Positions 33,301 through 43,544 of a stretch of 64,000 nt of DNA are shown here, in pieces. Each line of letters opens with the position of its first letter. Within the stretch, counting starts at the first letter, position 1. This DNA is from Plumapathes pennacea. Lineage: Eukaryota > Cnidaria > Anthozoa > Antipatharia > Myriopathidae. The translations under genes were made by a program, and so were the position numbers. The DNA is taken from positions 4,699,001 to 4,763,000 of the forward strand of contig OZ038470.1 in NCBI GenBank assembly GCA_964036295.1, given 5' to 3'. The notes below the pieces were generated by a model. It did not search any database. It had not been told where the DNA came from and saw only the letters and a program-made list of their open reading frames with translations.

Positions 33301-36120
33301 GAACGTTTGAACGTTATTAAGGGAGATGGATAACAAATAACTTATTAGACTTATAAAAGTGTACTACTGCTGAACCTGACTCCTAAAGCTGGCTTACACG
33401 TACGACACAAAACCATAACTGCATAAGGATCAAACCGTGTGTTCCTTATGCTTATGGTGCCACTGTCGCTCTCTTACAAGTGTTGTGCTTATGCTTGCGT
33501 CGTGCGTGTAAACCAGCCTTAGCCTCCAGGAGTCGCGGGTTACTAAATTGGCTTGGAAAGCATGTTTTCAGGTTTTTTACTTGGCAGCAAGGCAGGTCAT
33601 TTTTCCAAGTTTTCGTTTTTCTAAATTTCGCCCTTTTGCCCTTAACACCAGTCATTGTACAATAAGGTACAATGTCTATTGTCTGTTGTCTCACTGTTAC
33701 CCGACTACTCCATGCTATTATCGTTGTCTTTCTATACTCAGTATGTACTAATCGATGTAAATACCATTAGGCCCACAATAAAAATGGTCCACACTAAATA
33801 CCGAGTGAATATTTCAGTTACTTAACGGCGAAGTTTAGGTCTACATTATATACAGAGTGAATATTTCGCATTTAGTTGACGGCGAAGTTTAGGTCTACAT
33901 TATATACAGAGCGAATATTTCGCATTTAGGTAACGGCGAAGTTTAGGTCTACATTATATACAGAGCGAATATTTCGCACTTAGTTAACGGCAAAGTTTGG
34001 ATCAGTTATATATACAGAGTAAATATTTCGCATTTAGTTAACGGCGAAGTATAGGTCTACATTATATACAGAGTTAATATTTCGCATTTAGCTAACGGCG
34101 AAGTTTAGGTCTACATTATATACAGAGTTAATATTTCGCAGTTAGTTAACGGCGAAATATTCACTCGGTATTATATACCGAGCTATTTCTTTGCGAAATT
34201 TAATTTTTCTCATAGAGGCACTTTACTGCGAAATTCGCACTTATCAAAGTTCTCGGTGCAAAGGTGCTAAAAAGCTTTCAATCGATCGAACTGTAAAATC
34301 CAGGTGAAGTCCGCAGTTCGGTCTTAATTTCAAGAATATGTGCCTTGAGAATCAAAGGACTCCAAACGTGAAAGATCAGTTCATCACTTTTGCGACTCTC
34401 GACCTCTGTTTTGAACGTCGAGTATTCTCGGTCGCAAACTGACCGCCAATTGGTTTGCAAGGCCTGCGCCAGTCTTATGCACTGGTCAGCGGAACCCGTT
34501 TCCGCCGGAAGTTTACACCCATGGAAAACAATGGCCATTGTTAACAGACACGGAACGAGTGAATTTCCTCCCAACCGCTATAACTCGTTCATTGCTTTTG
34601 CATTCACGAGTAGCCTGCGTAGCTGGCGGTCTCATTCGATGCGGTTGAACGGTGTTCACGGGCACCATTTTGTACTGATGGCAGAAGGGAGACTGAGGTC
34701 AAGTGACAAAATTACGGGGCGGGGAAGGGGGGTGGGGGCGGGGGAAAAGACCGCCTGCCCGAAGACTGTGGGTTTTCGATATCCGCCCACTTGTGACAGG
34801 CCAATCAGCAATGGGCTGTCAGTTGTCGAATTTGTTGGCACCATCTAATACATGATATGTATTTTGCACAGCAAGCTTCCCATGGCGAGCTGATTTACTT
34901 ACAAAACGAAAATACTGTATACTAAAATTGCGAATCCAAAACGAAAGACATCATAAGTCGTTCGGGTTAAATGAAAACGGATTTCGTTCCAGTCACATGG
35001 CTTCGGCAGTTCTTGCTTTTGTTCGTTTGTAAAATCACACCTTCGCCAACCCACTGTGGTTTATCAAGACCCGACTACAGTTCGACAACGGGAAAGGGAA
35101 ACGAATGAACGCTTTACAACTCGTACGAGATTCTCACAAGAGCAAAGGAGTGAGAGCGTTTTATCGCGGACTTCCGGCGTCATGCATTAGAATATCGGAA
35201 ACTGTCGTCCACTTCACAATCTACGAACACACCAAGGACGCTTTCTCGGCAAAGCAGTACACCGACTGTGGCATATTGGTAAAGCAGACGCGAAACCGTT
35301 TCCAGTTAACCTACCCGTACGGAGTAAAAATCAGGCTTTTTCCAAAGCCAACGGCAAAATGGCGGCAACATCCTTCATAGACAACAAATCTTTTACGGCG
35401 GTTTCCTGTTCTTTTTTCAGGACGATCTCACGGTCGCAACCTCTTAGATTTAACTTTTTCAAAGCTGCCATCTCTTTGCGCGTTTCTCTCACGCCACTCA
35501 CTTGATTGACAGTTTATTATTCTCAGCCAATCAGAATGCTGCGTGCACTGGTCCACGCAGCCAGTCGAAAGCCCACAGTCTTCGGGCAGGCGGTCTTTTC
35601 CTCCGCCCCCACCCCCCTTCCCCCGCCCCGTAATTTTGTCTCTTGACCTCTGTCTCCCTTCTGCCATCAGTACAAAATGGCGCCCGTGAACACCGTTCAA
35701 CCGCATCGAATGAGACCGCCAGCTACGCAGGCTAATTCACGAGTTAAAAATGAATTGAATTCAGTTTTGAAATAACGAATACAACTTGTATTCATGCAGT
35801 GTGTTTACTTCGACAAATTGCGACATTAAAATGGAAATCTATCGAACTGTGATTCAAATAAACTCACCCGTTTTGCGGCATGTTCTTAGGCATAGTGTCC
35901 TTAAATCCTGGCATGGGACGCATTTCCCAGACTTCGTTCCGCAATATTTGACAGCGACTTTCACAACACGTTCGTTTGAGCACGAACAAGCAGTCAGCGT
36001 GGTACGAAGCACACACAAGCCAGTTTTCACCTCGCTCGCGGCACTGCAGTGAATCAGTGCGAGAAAATTTACAACACAAAAGCAGTAGAAGGAAAAGCCG
36101 CTGAATTTCAATGCTGCCAT
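21309..36120 (-). CDS. Receptor copy B: SP, Cys-rich, Ig, Ig, EphR-like, TM, TIR
   Basis: Same architecture as copy A. Exons (minus): 36120-35868, 30677-30609, 27765-27487, 26834-26523, 24546-24364, 24154-23924, 21724-21309; sum 1743 nt, 580 residues, all introns phase 1 and GT-AG (one donor is GTTAAT after exon 5). Ig2 is shorter than in A and quite different in sequence (YFYKSGQMINEDKHFVYYHH region). The stem adds about ten residues (RQVSPIRSGRSSPTD) before the membrane helix. The TIR differs from A and C by WCRHE, ALAVIG and a C-terminal RVD. Introns are swollen by a Mutator-like element, a foldback element, a solo LTR and a TTAA element. Probable role: surface receptor with TIR signalling; ligand unknown. 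Confidence 0.88.
22479..22906 (-). pseudogene. Basic Arg/Glu-rich frame, probably transposon-derived
   Basis: Open for 142 codons; the first Met is at 22748 but the frame is open upstream to 22906. The upstream part is very rich in Arg, Glu and Gln (RREQARARRNRETIEQRQ, then RLEKRRQ and KRAEE), a pattern seen in N-terminal regions of several eukaryotic transposon proteins. No enzyme motif is visible. It lies in the B-only intron insertion. Confidence 0.4.
23070..23108. repeat. (CA)n microsatellite
   Basis: Run of CACACA with a few AT interruptions. Confidence 0.9.
24767..26142. mobile_element. GGGCCCGG MITE in copy B, split by a solo LTR
   Basis: Left end GGGCCCGGTTGTTCGTAAGC, right end TTTGAAAAACCGGGCCC. 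The same insertion is at the same site in copy C (45598-45993) and absent from copy A (about 9707), so it arrived in a B/C ancestor of this part of the array. Confidence 0.75.
24798..25934. mobile_element. Solo LTR with 4-bp target duplication
   Basis: Begins TGTGACAGGGTCAG and ends CCGTCAGGTTACA (TG...CA), flanked by CTAA at 24794-24797 and 25935-25938. The MITE at the same place in copy C lacks it, which is the empty site. 1137 bp. An intron-like segment AAG|GTACAA (about 25139) to TTTCCTAG|CACTG (about 25769) is missing from the related copy at 12831-14093. Confidence 0.75.
27905..28393. mobile_element. TTAA-flanked MITE (piggyBac/Kolobok type)
   Basis: Ends AGTGCCTATAAGCCTTCAGA and its inverse TCTGAAGGCTTATAGGCACT, flanked by TTAA on both sides (27901-27904, 28394-28397). 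The inverted ends extend for about 50 bp. TTAA targets are typical of piggyBac and Kolobok elements. No transposase; 489 bp. Confidence 0.8.
28398..29937. other. Copy-B-specific intron insertion of unknown type
   Basis: Together with the TTAA element this replaces a continuous sequence of copies A and C (TTTTTCATTATCAAAATTG). GGTCGCCCA near the left edge and GGGCGACC near the right edge (29903) face each other as possible short inverted ends. Plus-strand frames at 28803-29057 and 28444-28677 have no recognised domain. Confidence 0.4.
29943..30560. other. Intron 2 of copy B, conserved with copy C
   Basis: A-rich tract (AAAAC repeats to 29998) then about 540 bp that match 47800-48350 in copy C closely (AGTGACAGCACAACAATGC ... 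GACCCCCAAATAATGAATG). Copy A has lost this stretch and carries the LTR composite in its place. A-run at 30407-30421. Confidence 0.6.
31075..31251. mobile_element. Foldback MITE (AATAAACTACTTTTGGC family), first copy
   Basis: Left arm AATAAACTACTTTTGGCTTC, ATATGCACGGATAATTGTCC, GATATTATCTGTTCC; the right arm is the inverse and ends AAGCCAAAAGTAGTTTATT. A GC-rich loop with CGAGAGCGAAGCTCGAGG lies at the centre. Confidence 0.75.
31432..31566. mobile_element. Foldback MITE, second copy with shortened loop
   Basis: Same arms as the element at 31075-31251, but the centre is only CCGAGAAGTCGAGG. The following DNA also repeats (TTATCCTTCAA.TATTTCCTCTCGCAGCGCAAATAA in both), so the pair arose by tandem duplication of a larger unit. 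Confidence 0.75.
31730..32500. other. Intron 1 of copy B, nothing firmly recognised
   Basis: A repeat starting GGGTGTTACTAAAACAC with AACGAAACAGCTAA occurs at 30992 and again at 31945, flanking the two foldback elements. The frame at 31730-32098 shows no domain. Confidence 0.35.
32540..34175. mobile_element. Foldback element with 54-bp subterminal tandem repeats
   Basis: The left arm is an array of about seven 54-bp units (starts near 32582, 32636, 32690, 32744, 32798, 32852, 32906) with consensus pieces CGCCGTTAACTAAATGCG, AAATATTCACTCTGTATATA and TAGACCTAAACTT. The right arm (about 33800-34175) carries the same units inverted. The 850-bp centre (32950-33800) has no recognised gene. This is the layout of FB-type foldback transposons. 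It sits in intron 1 of copy B; exact ends and target duplication were not resolved. Confidence 0.75.
34611..35734. mobile_element. Mutator-like element carrying a host gene fragment (Pack-MULE-like)
   Basis: Inverted ends of about 169 bp (34611-34779, starting TAGCCTGCGTAGCTGGCGG; and 35566-35734) match almost perfectly and are flanked by a 9-bp duplication ATTCACGAG (34602-34610, 35735-35743), as expected for Mutator-like elements. No transposase is present. The interior holds a fragment of a mitochondrial carrier gene at 35039-35248. It is inserted in intron 1 of receptor copy B and is absent from A and C. Confidence 0.85.
35039..35248 (+). pseudogene. Mitochondrial pyrimidine nucleotide carrier fragment (SLC25A33/36 type)
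   Basis: About 70 codons of a carrier repeat in one open frame (open 35033-35380). It starts with a PxWxxK-type signature followed by TRLQ (ANPLWFIKTRLQFD), which is characteristic of the SLC25A33/36/Rim2 pyrimidine nucleotide carriers, where W replaces the acidic residue of the usual PxD/ExxK motif. It continues with GVRAFYRGLPAS, then ISETVVHFTIYE, the matching matrix helix and next transmembrane start. No intron interrupts it, so it is one captured exon or a spliced copy. Full carriers have six membrane segments; this has about one and a half, so it cannot transport. The frame beyond 35248 is unrelated sequence. Confidence 0.8.
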
Positions 36121-36737
36121 TTCCGAGAAACGACTCGAGGTTGGAAACCCCCGTAGACGACAAACAGCTGGCTTGAAAAGATCAACAGTTGCAGAAGAAC
36201 CTTATTTCTCGAACAGGGTTCGATGAGTTACGTGTAGTCCAAATGTTTAAACAGCACGAAAGAAATGAACTTGCTCTTCCAGAAGATACCAACTAACTGT
36301 CGAACTCAAGTTAGGCCACATGGTTTCGATTTACATCCTTTCCGGAAGGTGGTGCTTATGTAACCAGGTTAACAAAGCCTATTCTTTGTTTAATTTTAGA
36401 ATTGATTTGTTACTCTGTTATTTTAAGTATGTTGGCGTGTTAGATAATTTAGTAATATTGATTAATCAGGAAATGATCTCATTTGAGTACATGCAGGTTT
36501 CTGCCCAACCTTTGCTTAGTCGTGTCCTGATGTGTGGGTTTATGACTCGACTATTAGTCTCGCTCGACAAAGTTCCCTCGACCCTCGACCCTCGACCAAA
36601 AGGCAAACTCGGAAATCGACAAGCAACTCCGAGAAAATGTTTACAAATCGACCTTAACCGTTCAATATTGCGCTTTCACTTTCAGGTCATTGAACTAGAA
36701 CCACCGAAGGCTTTCCTTGGTTTTTCCGTTTTCTGTT
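36121..36737 (-). promoter_or_regulatory. Upstream region of copy B
   Basis: Colinear with 18653-19245 upstream of copy A, with an extra CCTCGACC repeat near 36570-36595. It includes the conserved block GAGAAAATGTTTACAAATCG (36632 on). Promoter function is inferred from position and conservation only. Confidence 0.35.
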
Positions 36738-36860
36738 GGGTGTATCGAAAACGAAGACCCCGAAAACAAAGACCTAAGACCCAGAAAACGAAGACCCCAA
36801 AATAAATTAACATAAATTTGCGGGGTCTTCGTTTTCTGGGTCTTCGTTTTCGATACACCC
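36738..36860. mobile_element. MITE of the GGGTGTATCGAAAAC family with 10-bp target duplication
   Basis: 123 bp with ends GGGTGTATCGAAAACGAAGA and TCTTCGTTTTCGATACACCC, flanked by GTTTTCTGTT at 36728-36737 and 36861-36870. Copy A at 19250 gives the related unoccupied sequence. The 9-10-bp duplication points to the Mutator superfamily. Confidence 0.8.
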
Positions 36861-36899
36861 GTTTTCTGTTTACTTGTACTGGGTTTGGCAACTTACGTA

Positions 36900-38340
36900 A
36901 CGGACGAACTTAGGTCGGCCAGAAAAAGGTGTGATAAGCCGCTACAGCGGAATTGAACTCCGGCCAAATCAATTAAGTTCATGATGGGGTCTCTGGGCGA
37001 AGCGACAGTAATGTATGCATGCATCGCCAGACTGGAAACTCTGGTCGCCATATTAGCCGTGAATAGAATTCGCTAACGGGGAGGGCGCCTCCTACTGCAC
37101 AATGAGTTAGCAAACTGAATACTCTGACTTCAAAATATTGCCACGCTATTACATTTTAGTTATTATACAATCTTTATCACTACTTTGTCTTTTGCATGCA
37201 AGAAACAATTACTTTCAACATGAAAACTCCATTCTTTATGACATAATACCAGGACTAAGAGACTAACGGAGACTAAAATAGAATCGCTTATGGTACAGTC
37301 TAAAAACGGTAAAAAATGTTTAAACGCTTCTGGAGCTAAGGGGAAAAGAGCTACAACCACCGAACTTGGGTATGTTTATGAATGCTCTATAGAGAAGATA
37401 ACTGTGATTTCAGACTTGGTTGAAGTCAATTCACAAACGTGTATAATATTTGACCGTTATGTGCTGATTGCGTTACTTAAAGCCGTTTTGTCACATTGTG
37501 TGCTTAGGAACTGTATTCTGCCTTGTATCAGAGCATCATGCAGTGCAACAAGCATGCGATACGTGTTTCAGACCTTGGAAATTCATTCCTTTTATTAGCC
37601 GGTACCACATTCTCGAGTGAAATGTGATCCTTTGTTTGACCTCGTCTGGCCCAGTTTGTCATTACTCCCAACAATACTCCACAGTAAAATGCTGAATAAA
37701 AAAGGACATTTTCGACAAAACTGTAAACGCGATATGTTTGACAAACGTTAGGTAAATCTTTCAGTGCAATTTTTACTGATTTCACGACAGCATTTTCTGT
37801 GTTTAGAACTACTCCATTTGAGTCAAACAAATATTTTGAATTTAGGTATCTCTTTTTTTGTCATTCAGTGGCCGGTATTGTTGTTTTTCCTCCTATACGA
37901 AGGAAACATTAAGCAGATTATGCACCATTATGGGCTTTAGATATAACTCTTCACGGTAATACACTTTTCCAGTTTTTAAATGTTTTAAAACGGCCGAATT
38001 TGAACCACAAACTATGGAGTATTGTCTAGTGTAACGTTGAGCAATCTCCGTGTGACGTCACATGAACAGTTGTCGCCGCCATAACACGGCTATTCGCAAG
38101 CTGTATGAATTATTATTCGATTCATAAAAATATCAGGTGTTATAAGCAAGTCTTATAACAACAATCTGTGAATGAAACTTGCCGTCACGGTGAATTTCCG
38201 CCGCTAAACAGTACCAGATTCGGCATACGTGAATACTGTATAATTCCCTTTCAAGTAGGAAATTCAACAAGGATCCTTTTCCCTTTACACTAAATATGTT
38301 TAGCATCTTTTCAGTACAGTCAATCGTCTTACTGTAAAAT
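36900..38340. other. Spacer between unit B and the 3' flank of copy C
   Basis: 36895-36995 matches the far upstream of copy A. 37040-37260 resembles 5750-5960 and 42130-42340, a fragment of the duplicated 3' flank. From 37290 on, frames on both strands (37290-37598 plus, 37528-37830 minus) have no recognised domain and overlap each other. Nothing else recognised. Confidence 0.4.
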
Positions 38341-38502
38341 GTAGCTACTTAACTGATATATAAATTTCCTGTCACCAGGCCTTTTAACCTTTAGAAGCCT
38401 AATGTGGGCCCTATTTTCTGCTAGCGGACAGTTTCTCGTTTCTATTTTTTATAAACAGACGTAAAATGATTTCTTGTGACAATATCTGCCAAGGCGTATC
38501 AA
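38340..38502. repeat. Junction segment shared with unit B flank
   Basis: TGATATATAAATTTCCTGTC to TGCCAAGGCGTATCAA matches 20035-20190 closely, and at about 38500 the similarity switches to the unit A flank (2126 on). This marks a recombination breakpoint between two flank types. Confidence 0.7.
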
Positions 38503-41500
38503 CAAAACTTAGCATATCTTATCTTGGGAATCAGCGCAACTTTCGGCCCGTTCACACTTGGAAGACTAAATTGCAAGACAAGTGTGAACACTGAGATCAA
38601 CCAAACTACAATCTTTTTCAACAGCGTGAACGCGCATGATTTTAATACGAACGTGTTAGTGCCGATCCATTCACTCCCAAGAGTGATCAACTTTAATTTT
38701 CTCTTTCAGTTTCTCACCAGAAATACATCACACAGTAGGGAGAACTTGGTTTTTGATACTTGCTCGGATGAAAGCTGATTAAACTATATGTATCAGTTCT
38801 CACTACATCGCTCGTACGTTTTCTTCTTAAAGATTAAGAGATTCTGCCATTTTCAGCTTGGGAGTGAAAGGGTTAAACTACAGTAGAAACAAGATGGAGT
38901 ATTCACGGATTTATGACGGCGATGTTTGAAATTTCGGGTTTGTCCGACTTACCTCCGTAAAATGGATTTGCATCCCAGTGTTTTAAGCACCACCTCAGTC
39001 TACCGCCGGCGCAAAAGAGTTTCTACGGGGACAAAATTATGACAAAGAACGGTTTAACGTTATAAAATATGGCTCATTTGATCCATTCTATCTTCAAATA
39101 ATCCCATGACTTGTCCCGCTTCACTGTAAGGTTCTGTGCTTATATTATTAGGACTTGTTTATATTTTGCAATGTTTAGGGCCTCAGAATGGAAATCCTTG
39201 GACAATGACTAAGTCTTAGTCTTAAAGTCTCAGGAAGTGTACTGAACTGTAATCTTGAAAGCCGCAATATAATGTATGCTACACGAAATGTAATCCTCGA
39301 CGACAATGTTGATTTTTCTGTCTTCTCTTCAAAAAGGGTTGGATTAAATTTAAAGCAATATCTGAACGGTGACTTCCTAAACATAGCTGATACATCAACG
39401 TGACAAACTACTGCACATACTGTTGCTGGAGCACGGCCTGAAAACTTCGTAATCTATGTTTGAAACACCACTGTGACAACAACAAATTTTGTCAACATTT
39501 TTTGTGGTCAACTATTTCATGAACACTGCTATTAGCATGCTTTCTTTGACGATTTACGGGCTAAAAGGTTTTCGTGGTTGATTCGGCTAAGTGTTCACCA
39601 CGTACAACTTTTTTTCGTTGGGTTTCAAACGTCAATGCTCTCTTAGGTCGGAGAACGCGCACTAAAAAATAATTACGACATACATTAGGGTCTATGCGAT
39701 TCAGTTACCGATAATGCATCAGGAAATATCTGCACGTGCAATTCAGCTTATGAACATACGATTTTTGACAAACAGAAATGAAGAGATGGCTTGTTACGTT
39801 ATCCAAGCAGCAGTGACGCAGTGACCTCATGCTAACAAACTTGCCGGGAGAACTTGTCGGAACAATGGTTTTCGATCAATTTTTCATAGCGTCCCTCAAT
39901 AATCCAAGCATAAGTACATGGATATAGTCCTAAATACCCAGGCAGCAATTAATCTAACTCGAAATTGGGCTGGGATCAGTTTCGATAAATTTTAAAAATT
40001 CTGCGGTGAATGTGGATGAGACATTTCGGTACAAAACTCCTTTACCGCCATGTTATCGCGTATACAAATTGCAAAATTCTCCGCCGAGGTGGTGACTCTG
40101 AAGATATGTCCGACGACTAACACGAGATATAAGTGGGAAGAAAATGGGTTAGAATTTGAAATGTGTAAAGTATATTGGGAAGGCGCACATAAACTCATTT
40201 TGTGTCTTTTCCCTCATACCAACACGCACAAAACCAGTGGGAAATAGCAATTAGAATTTCAGTGAAATGTGTAAAGTATATTGGGAAGGCGCACATAAAC
40301 TCATTTTGTGTCTTTTCCCTCATAAACCAACACGCACAAAACCAGTGGGAAATAGCAATTAGAGCCAATACATAGAGGAGCAAAATACAACAAAATGGAA
40401 CGGAAAATGACAAATTCGTAGAATGCCGAGTATTGGAGAAGAGCACAAGCTTATTCAAAACATAAGCAAAAATACAGTCTGACCATTCAAATAAAAGCAT
40501 TGATGAGCATTTTACTATGGCACTGTTTGTTTTGAAATTCCTTTAAGTTGACAAAAATTTTCATAAATTATACTAGAATCATGTCCTGCAGGACTCCCGG
40601 CTGTTAATGATTGATAACCTTCCACTTCAGTCCTTTTTTCGCATGTGCACGACATTTCCCAAGTGCTTTAATTACTCAGGATCCTACAGTTCGATCCTAT
40701 CTTTTTCTTCTAAGTGGTGTGGTTTTTTGACTTTGACTGATTCTTATCCAATCCTCTGAATCCATCAAACCGACTGAGCGCGCATGTATTACTTTCACAC
40801 TGATGTGTAAGTCATGTCAAAACATTTTGGGGTATTTCGCATGTCTTTTTCAGTGCAAACTTCCATTTGATTCACCGAGGACTGAGAAGAAAGATCGCTC
40901 AAATCGGCCATACGTGCCATATTTTACTTCCCCAGTGGCCACTCCTCAAGGCAGATAAACTCCTTATCAAGCTACGCTAAGAGTGTTGACCAGCTGTGCA
41001 AGCGTTAAACATGAGGTCCTAGTGTTCATTTGTAAAACAAAAAGCTTGAAGCTTGATTATAAACAAACCATGGTTACACACTGAGCTCTTTCGCCACGGA
41101 AGGAAAGGTCACTTTCCTAAATTATAGTAATCGCGCTACATGAAAAATCTATCTATATATATATATATAGAAAAAAAAAAAAAAAAAAAATTGTAGCTTA
41201 GTAACTAAGCCAATCCTAAAGTTGCATTTAACAGAAGGGAAATCACACGCTGTGGAAAACGTATGCCTTCCTTTCGACCACAACAAGTGCGACTCACGAG
41301 TCGCGTCGCACGAACCACTGAATTATGTTGGTGAATTCGGAATGAATACTGTGCCATAAAACAACAGTTATGAGCAAACTTTACACGACTACATCTTAGG
41401 AATAAATCAACAGTTACAGCTGCAACAGTGTCAACACGAACAAGAAATCCCTCTGCTCACTCAAACTATGATATCATACAATAGTGTATGGCCACGAAAC

Positions 41501-43490
41501 CGGGGCAACGCGCCCTCAAATGGCGATTAACGTCTTACAAAACACCAAAAAGGTTAAAGCGAAGTAAACAATTCAATTGATTCCATCCCCTCTAGGCCCC
41601 TCTACATGCCGTTACCTTATACGAGGTCGAGAAACGGAGAACGTGAACACACTTTTTCTGCCGCTGATGACTTAACATCCTCAAGCAAACCGGACGCACA
41701 TGGCAATCAAAGCCCGCAAACTGTCAATCAACCCTCGTTTACAAGAAGAGTTGACATAAGCGTAGAAGTAATGAGTACATGATTTATACAAAATACGTTT
41801 TTAAAAGTACCTCATTTCAATAATTTCCCTGGATAAGCTGCCGCGCGAATAAAGTTATATGGCCCTGATACACAAACATAAACTTCGCTCAACAATGTGA
41901 ACACTGCAAAATAATGCACACATTCAGAGATTTCATTTGAGTGGTCACATTTAGGTTTCACTTGATAGTTCAGGAGTTGGACATTATCTGGTTTGAGTCG
42001 AAGTCGTATTGAGGGTCAGCGTTTTATAACTTCACCACTCGGCTGTGCACGTTCCTCAAAAGGGAAGAAGACAAACTGGCTTGACTCTGCGAAGTGATTT
42101 TTATACATACTAAGGAATAAATCTAAATTCACCATGGTCGCCATATTAGCCGTGAATACAATTTGCTTGTACGCAAACATGGAGGACGGAACCTACTGCA
42201 CAACGAGAATACTCTGCAGAACTGAATACTCTGACTTCAAAATATTGCCACGTTGTTATATTTTAGTAACTGTACAATCTTTATTATTTTACTTTTCGCA
42301 TGCAAGAAACAATTACTTTCAACATGAAAACTCTGTATGACATAATACCAGGATTAAGAGACTAAAAAAAAAAATCTCTTATGGTAGTTTTTGGTCAGCG
42401 TATGTGACCGATCAAAAATATATTACATTTATTACCTAAGCTGGCTATCACAGGTAGCCAAAGCCCAACTTACACTTATTACATTCATCAATTTTGTAAA
42501 TAGGGTACAGATAAAATAGTCTACGGGGCTCGACGATGATGATTATTAGTATTTACTATATACATACTGAGACATACTCACGAAAAAGCCATATCGTAAA
42601 ATTTCGTACGCAAATGAGTTCTAGCCAATGAGAGGCCGCGAACGACGCTTTTCACACGCTCGCAAAGCCTCGCTCGTTCGTTTTATGATACTACCGTACG
42701 CACGCACTTTCCATCTATTACCATCATTATTATTATCTTGATGAAGAAGCATCTGTATGCTGACTTTTGTTATTGTTCACGATATCGCTGTTTATCCACA
42801 GCAGTGTCCACCTTCAAGTCGTAGTTATCGCAAACCACGAAGTTATGTAGCTTGGATGTTACATTTCTTTCTGTGGAGTGTGTTTCTATGAAGCAATGAC
42901 CATTAAGTTACACTCAGTTGCTTCGATGTTCTGCGAAGTGTTTCTTTGAAGTAATGACCACGAAGTTACACTCAGCTTTGATGCTCTACCCAGTCTTCTT
43001 TCTTCAAAGTGTTTCTTCGAACTAATCAGAGCAGTTACCCACTGTTATTTCGATGCTACTCTTCTTTCTCTGAAGTGTTTCTTTAAAGAAGTCACCACAA
43101 GTTACACTCGATGCTTCGTTGATATACTCAGTCTTCTTTCTTCAAAGTGTTTCTTCGAAGTAATCGCCTCACAGTAACTTCGATGCTACTCTTCTTTCTA
43201 TGAAGTGTTTCTCTGAAGTTGTCACCATGAAGTTACATTCAATTGCTTCGTAGTACTCAGTCTCCTTTCTTTGAAGTAATCACTACGAAGTTGCAGAGCT
43301 ACTTAAATGTTCACTACCCTTCTGTCTGCGAAGTGTTTCATCGAAATAATGGCAAAAAGTTAAACTCCATTGCTTACAAGTTGCTTTTTCCCTGCAAGTT
43401 GCTTGTCACCATAATATCACAATCGTTTGTTTCGGAGAAATCTTTCTGCGAAGTGTTTCTTTTTCCTGCGAAGTGTTTCTTCGCAGTAGT
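38503..43490. repeat. 3' flank of receptor copy C; segmental duplication of 2126-7110
   Basis: Nearly identical to the flank of copy A over about 5 kb, including the two-unit tandem block (40150-40362) and the GAAGTGTTTCTTCGAAG repeats (42850-43490). Differences are few substitutions and short indels such as the longer A-run at 41171-41190. No coding content recognised. Confidence 0.8.
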
Positions 43491-43544
43491 TACCAGACTC
43501 CTCCGGTGAAAGTAGAATGTACGAGGCCTAGTAAACCGACAACA

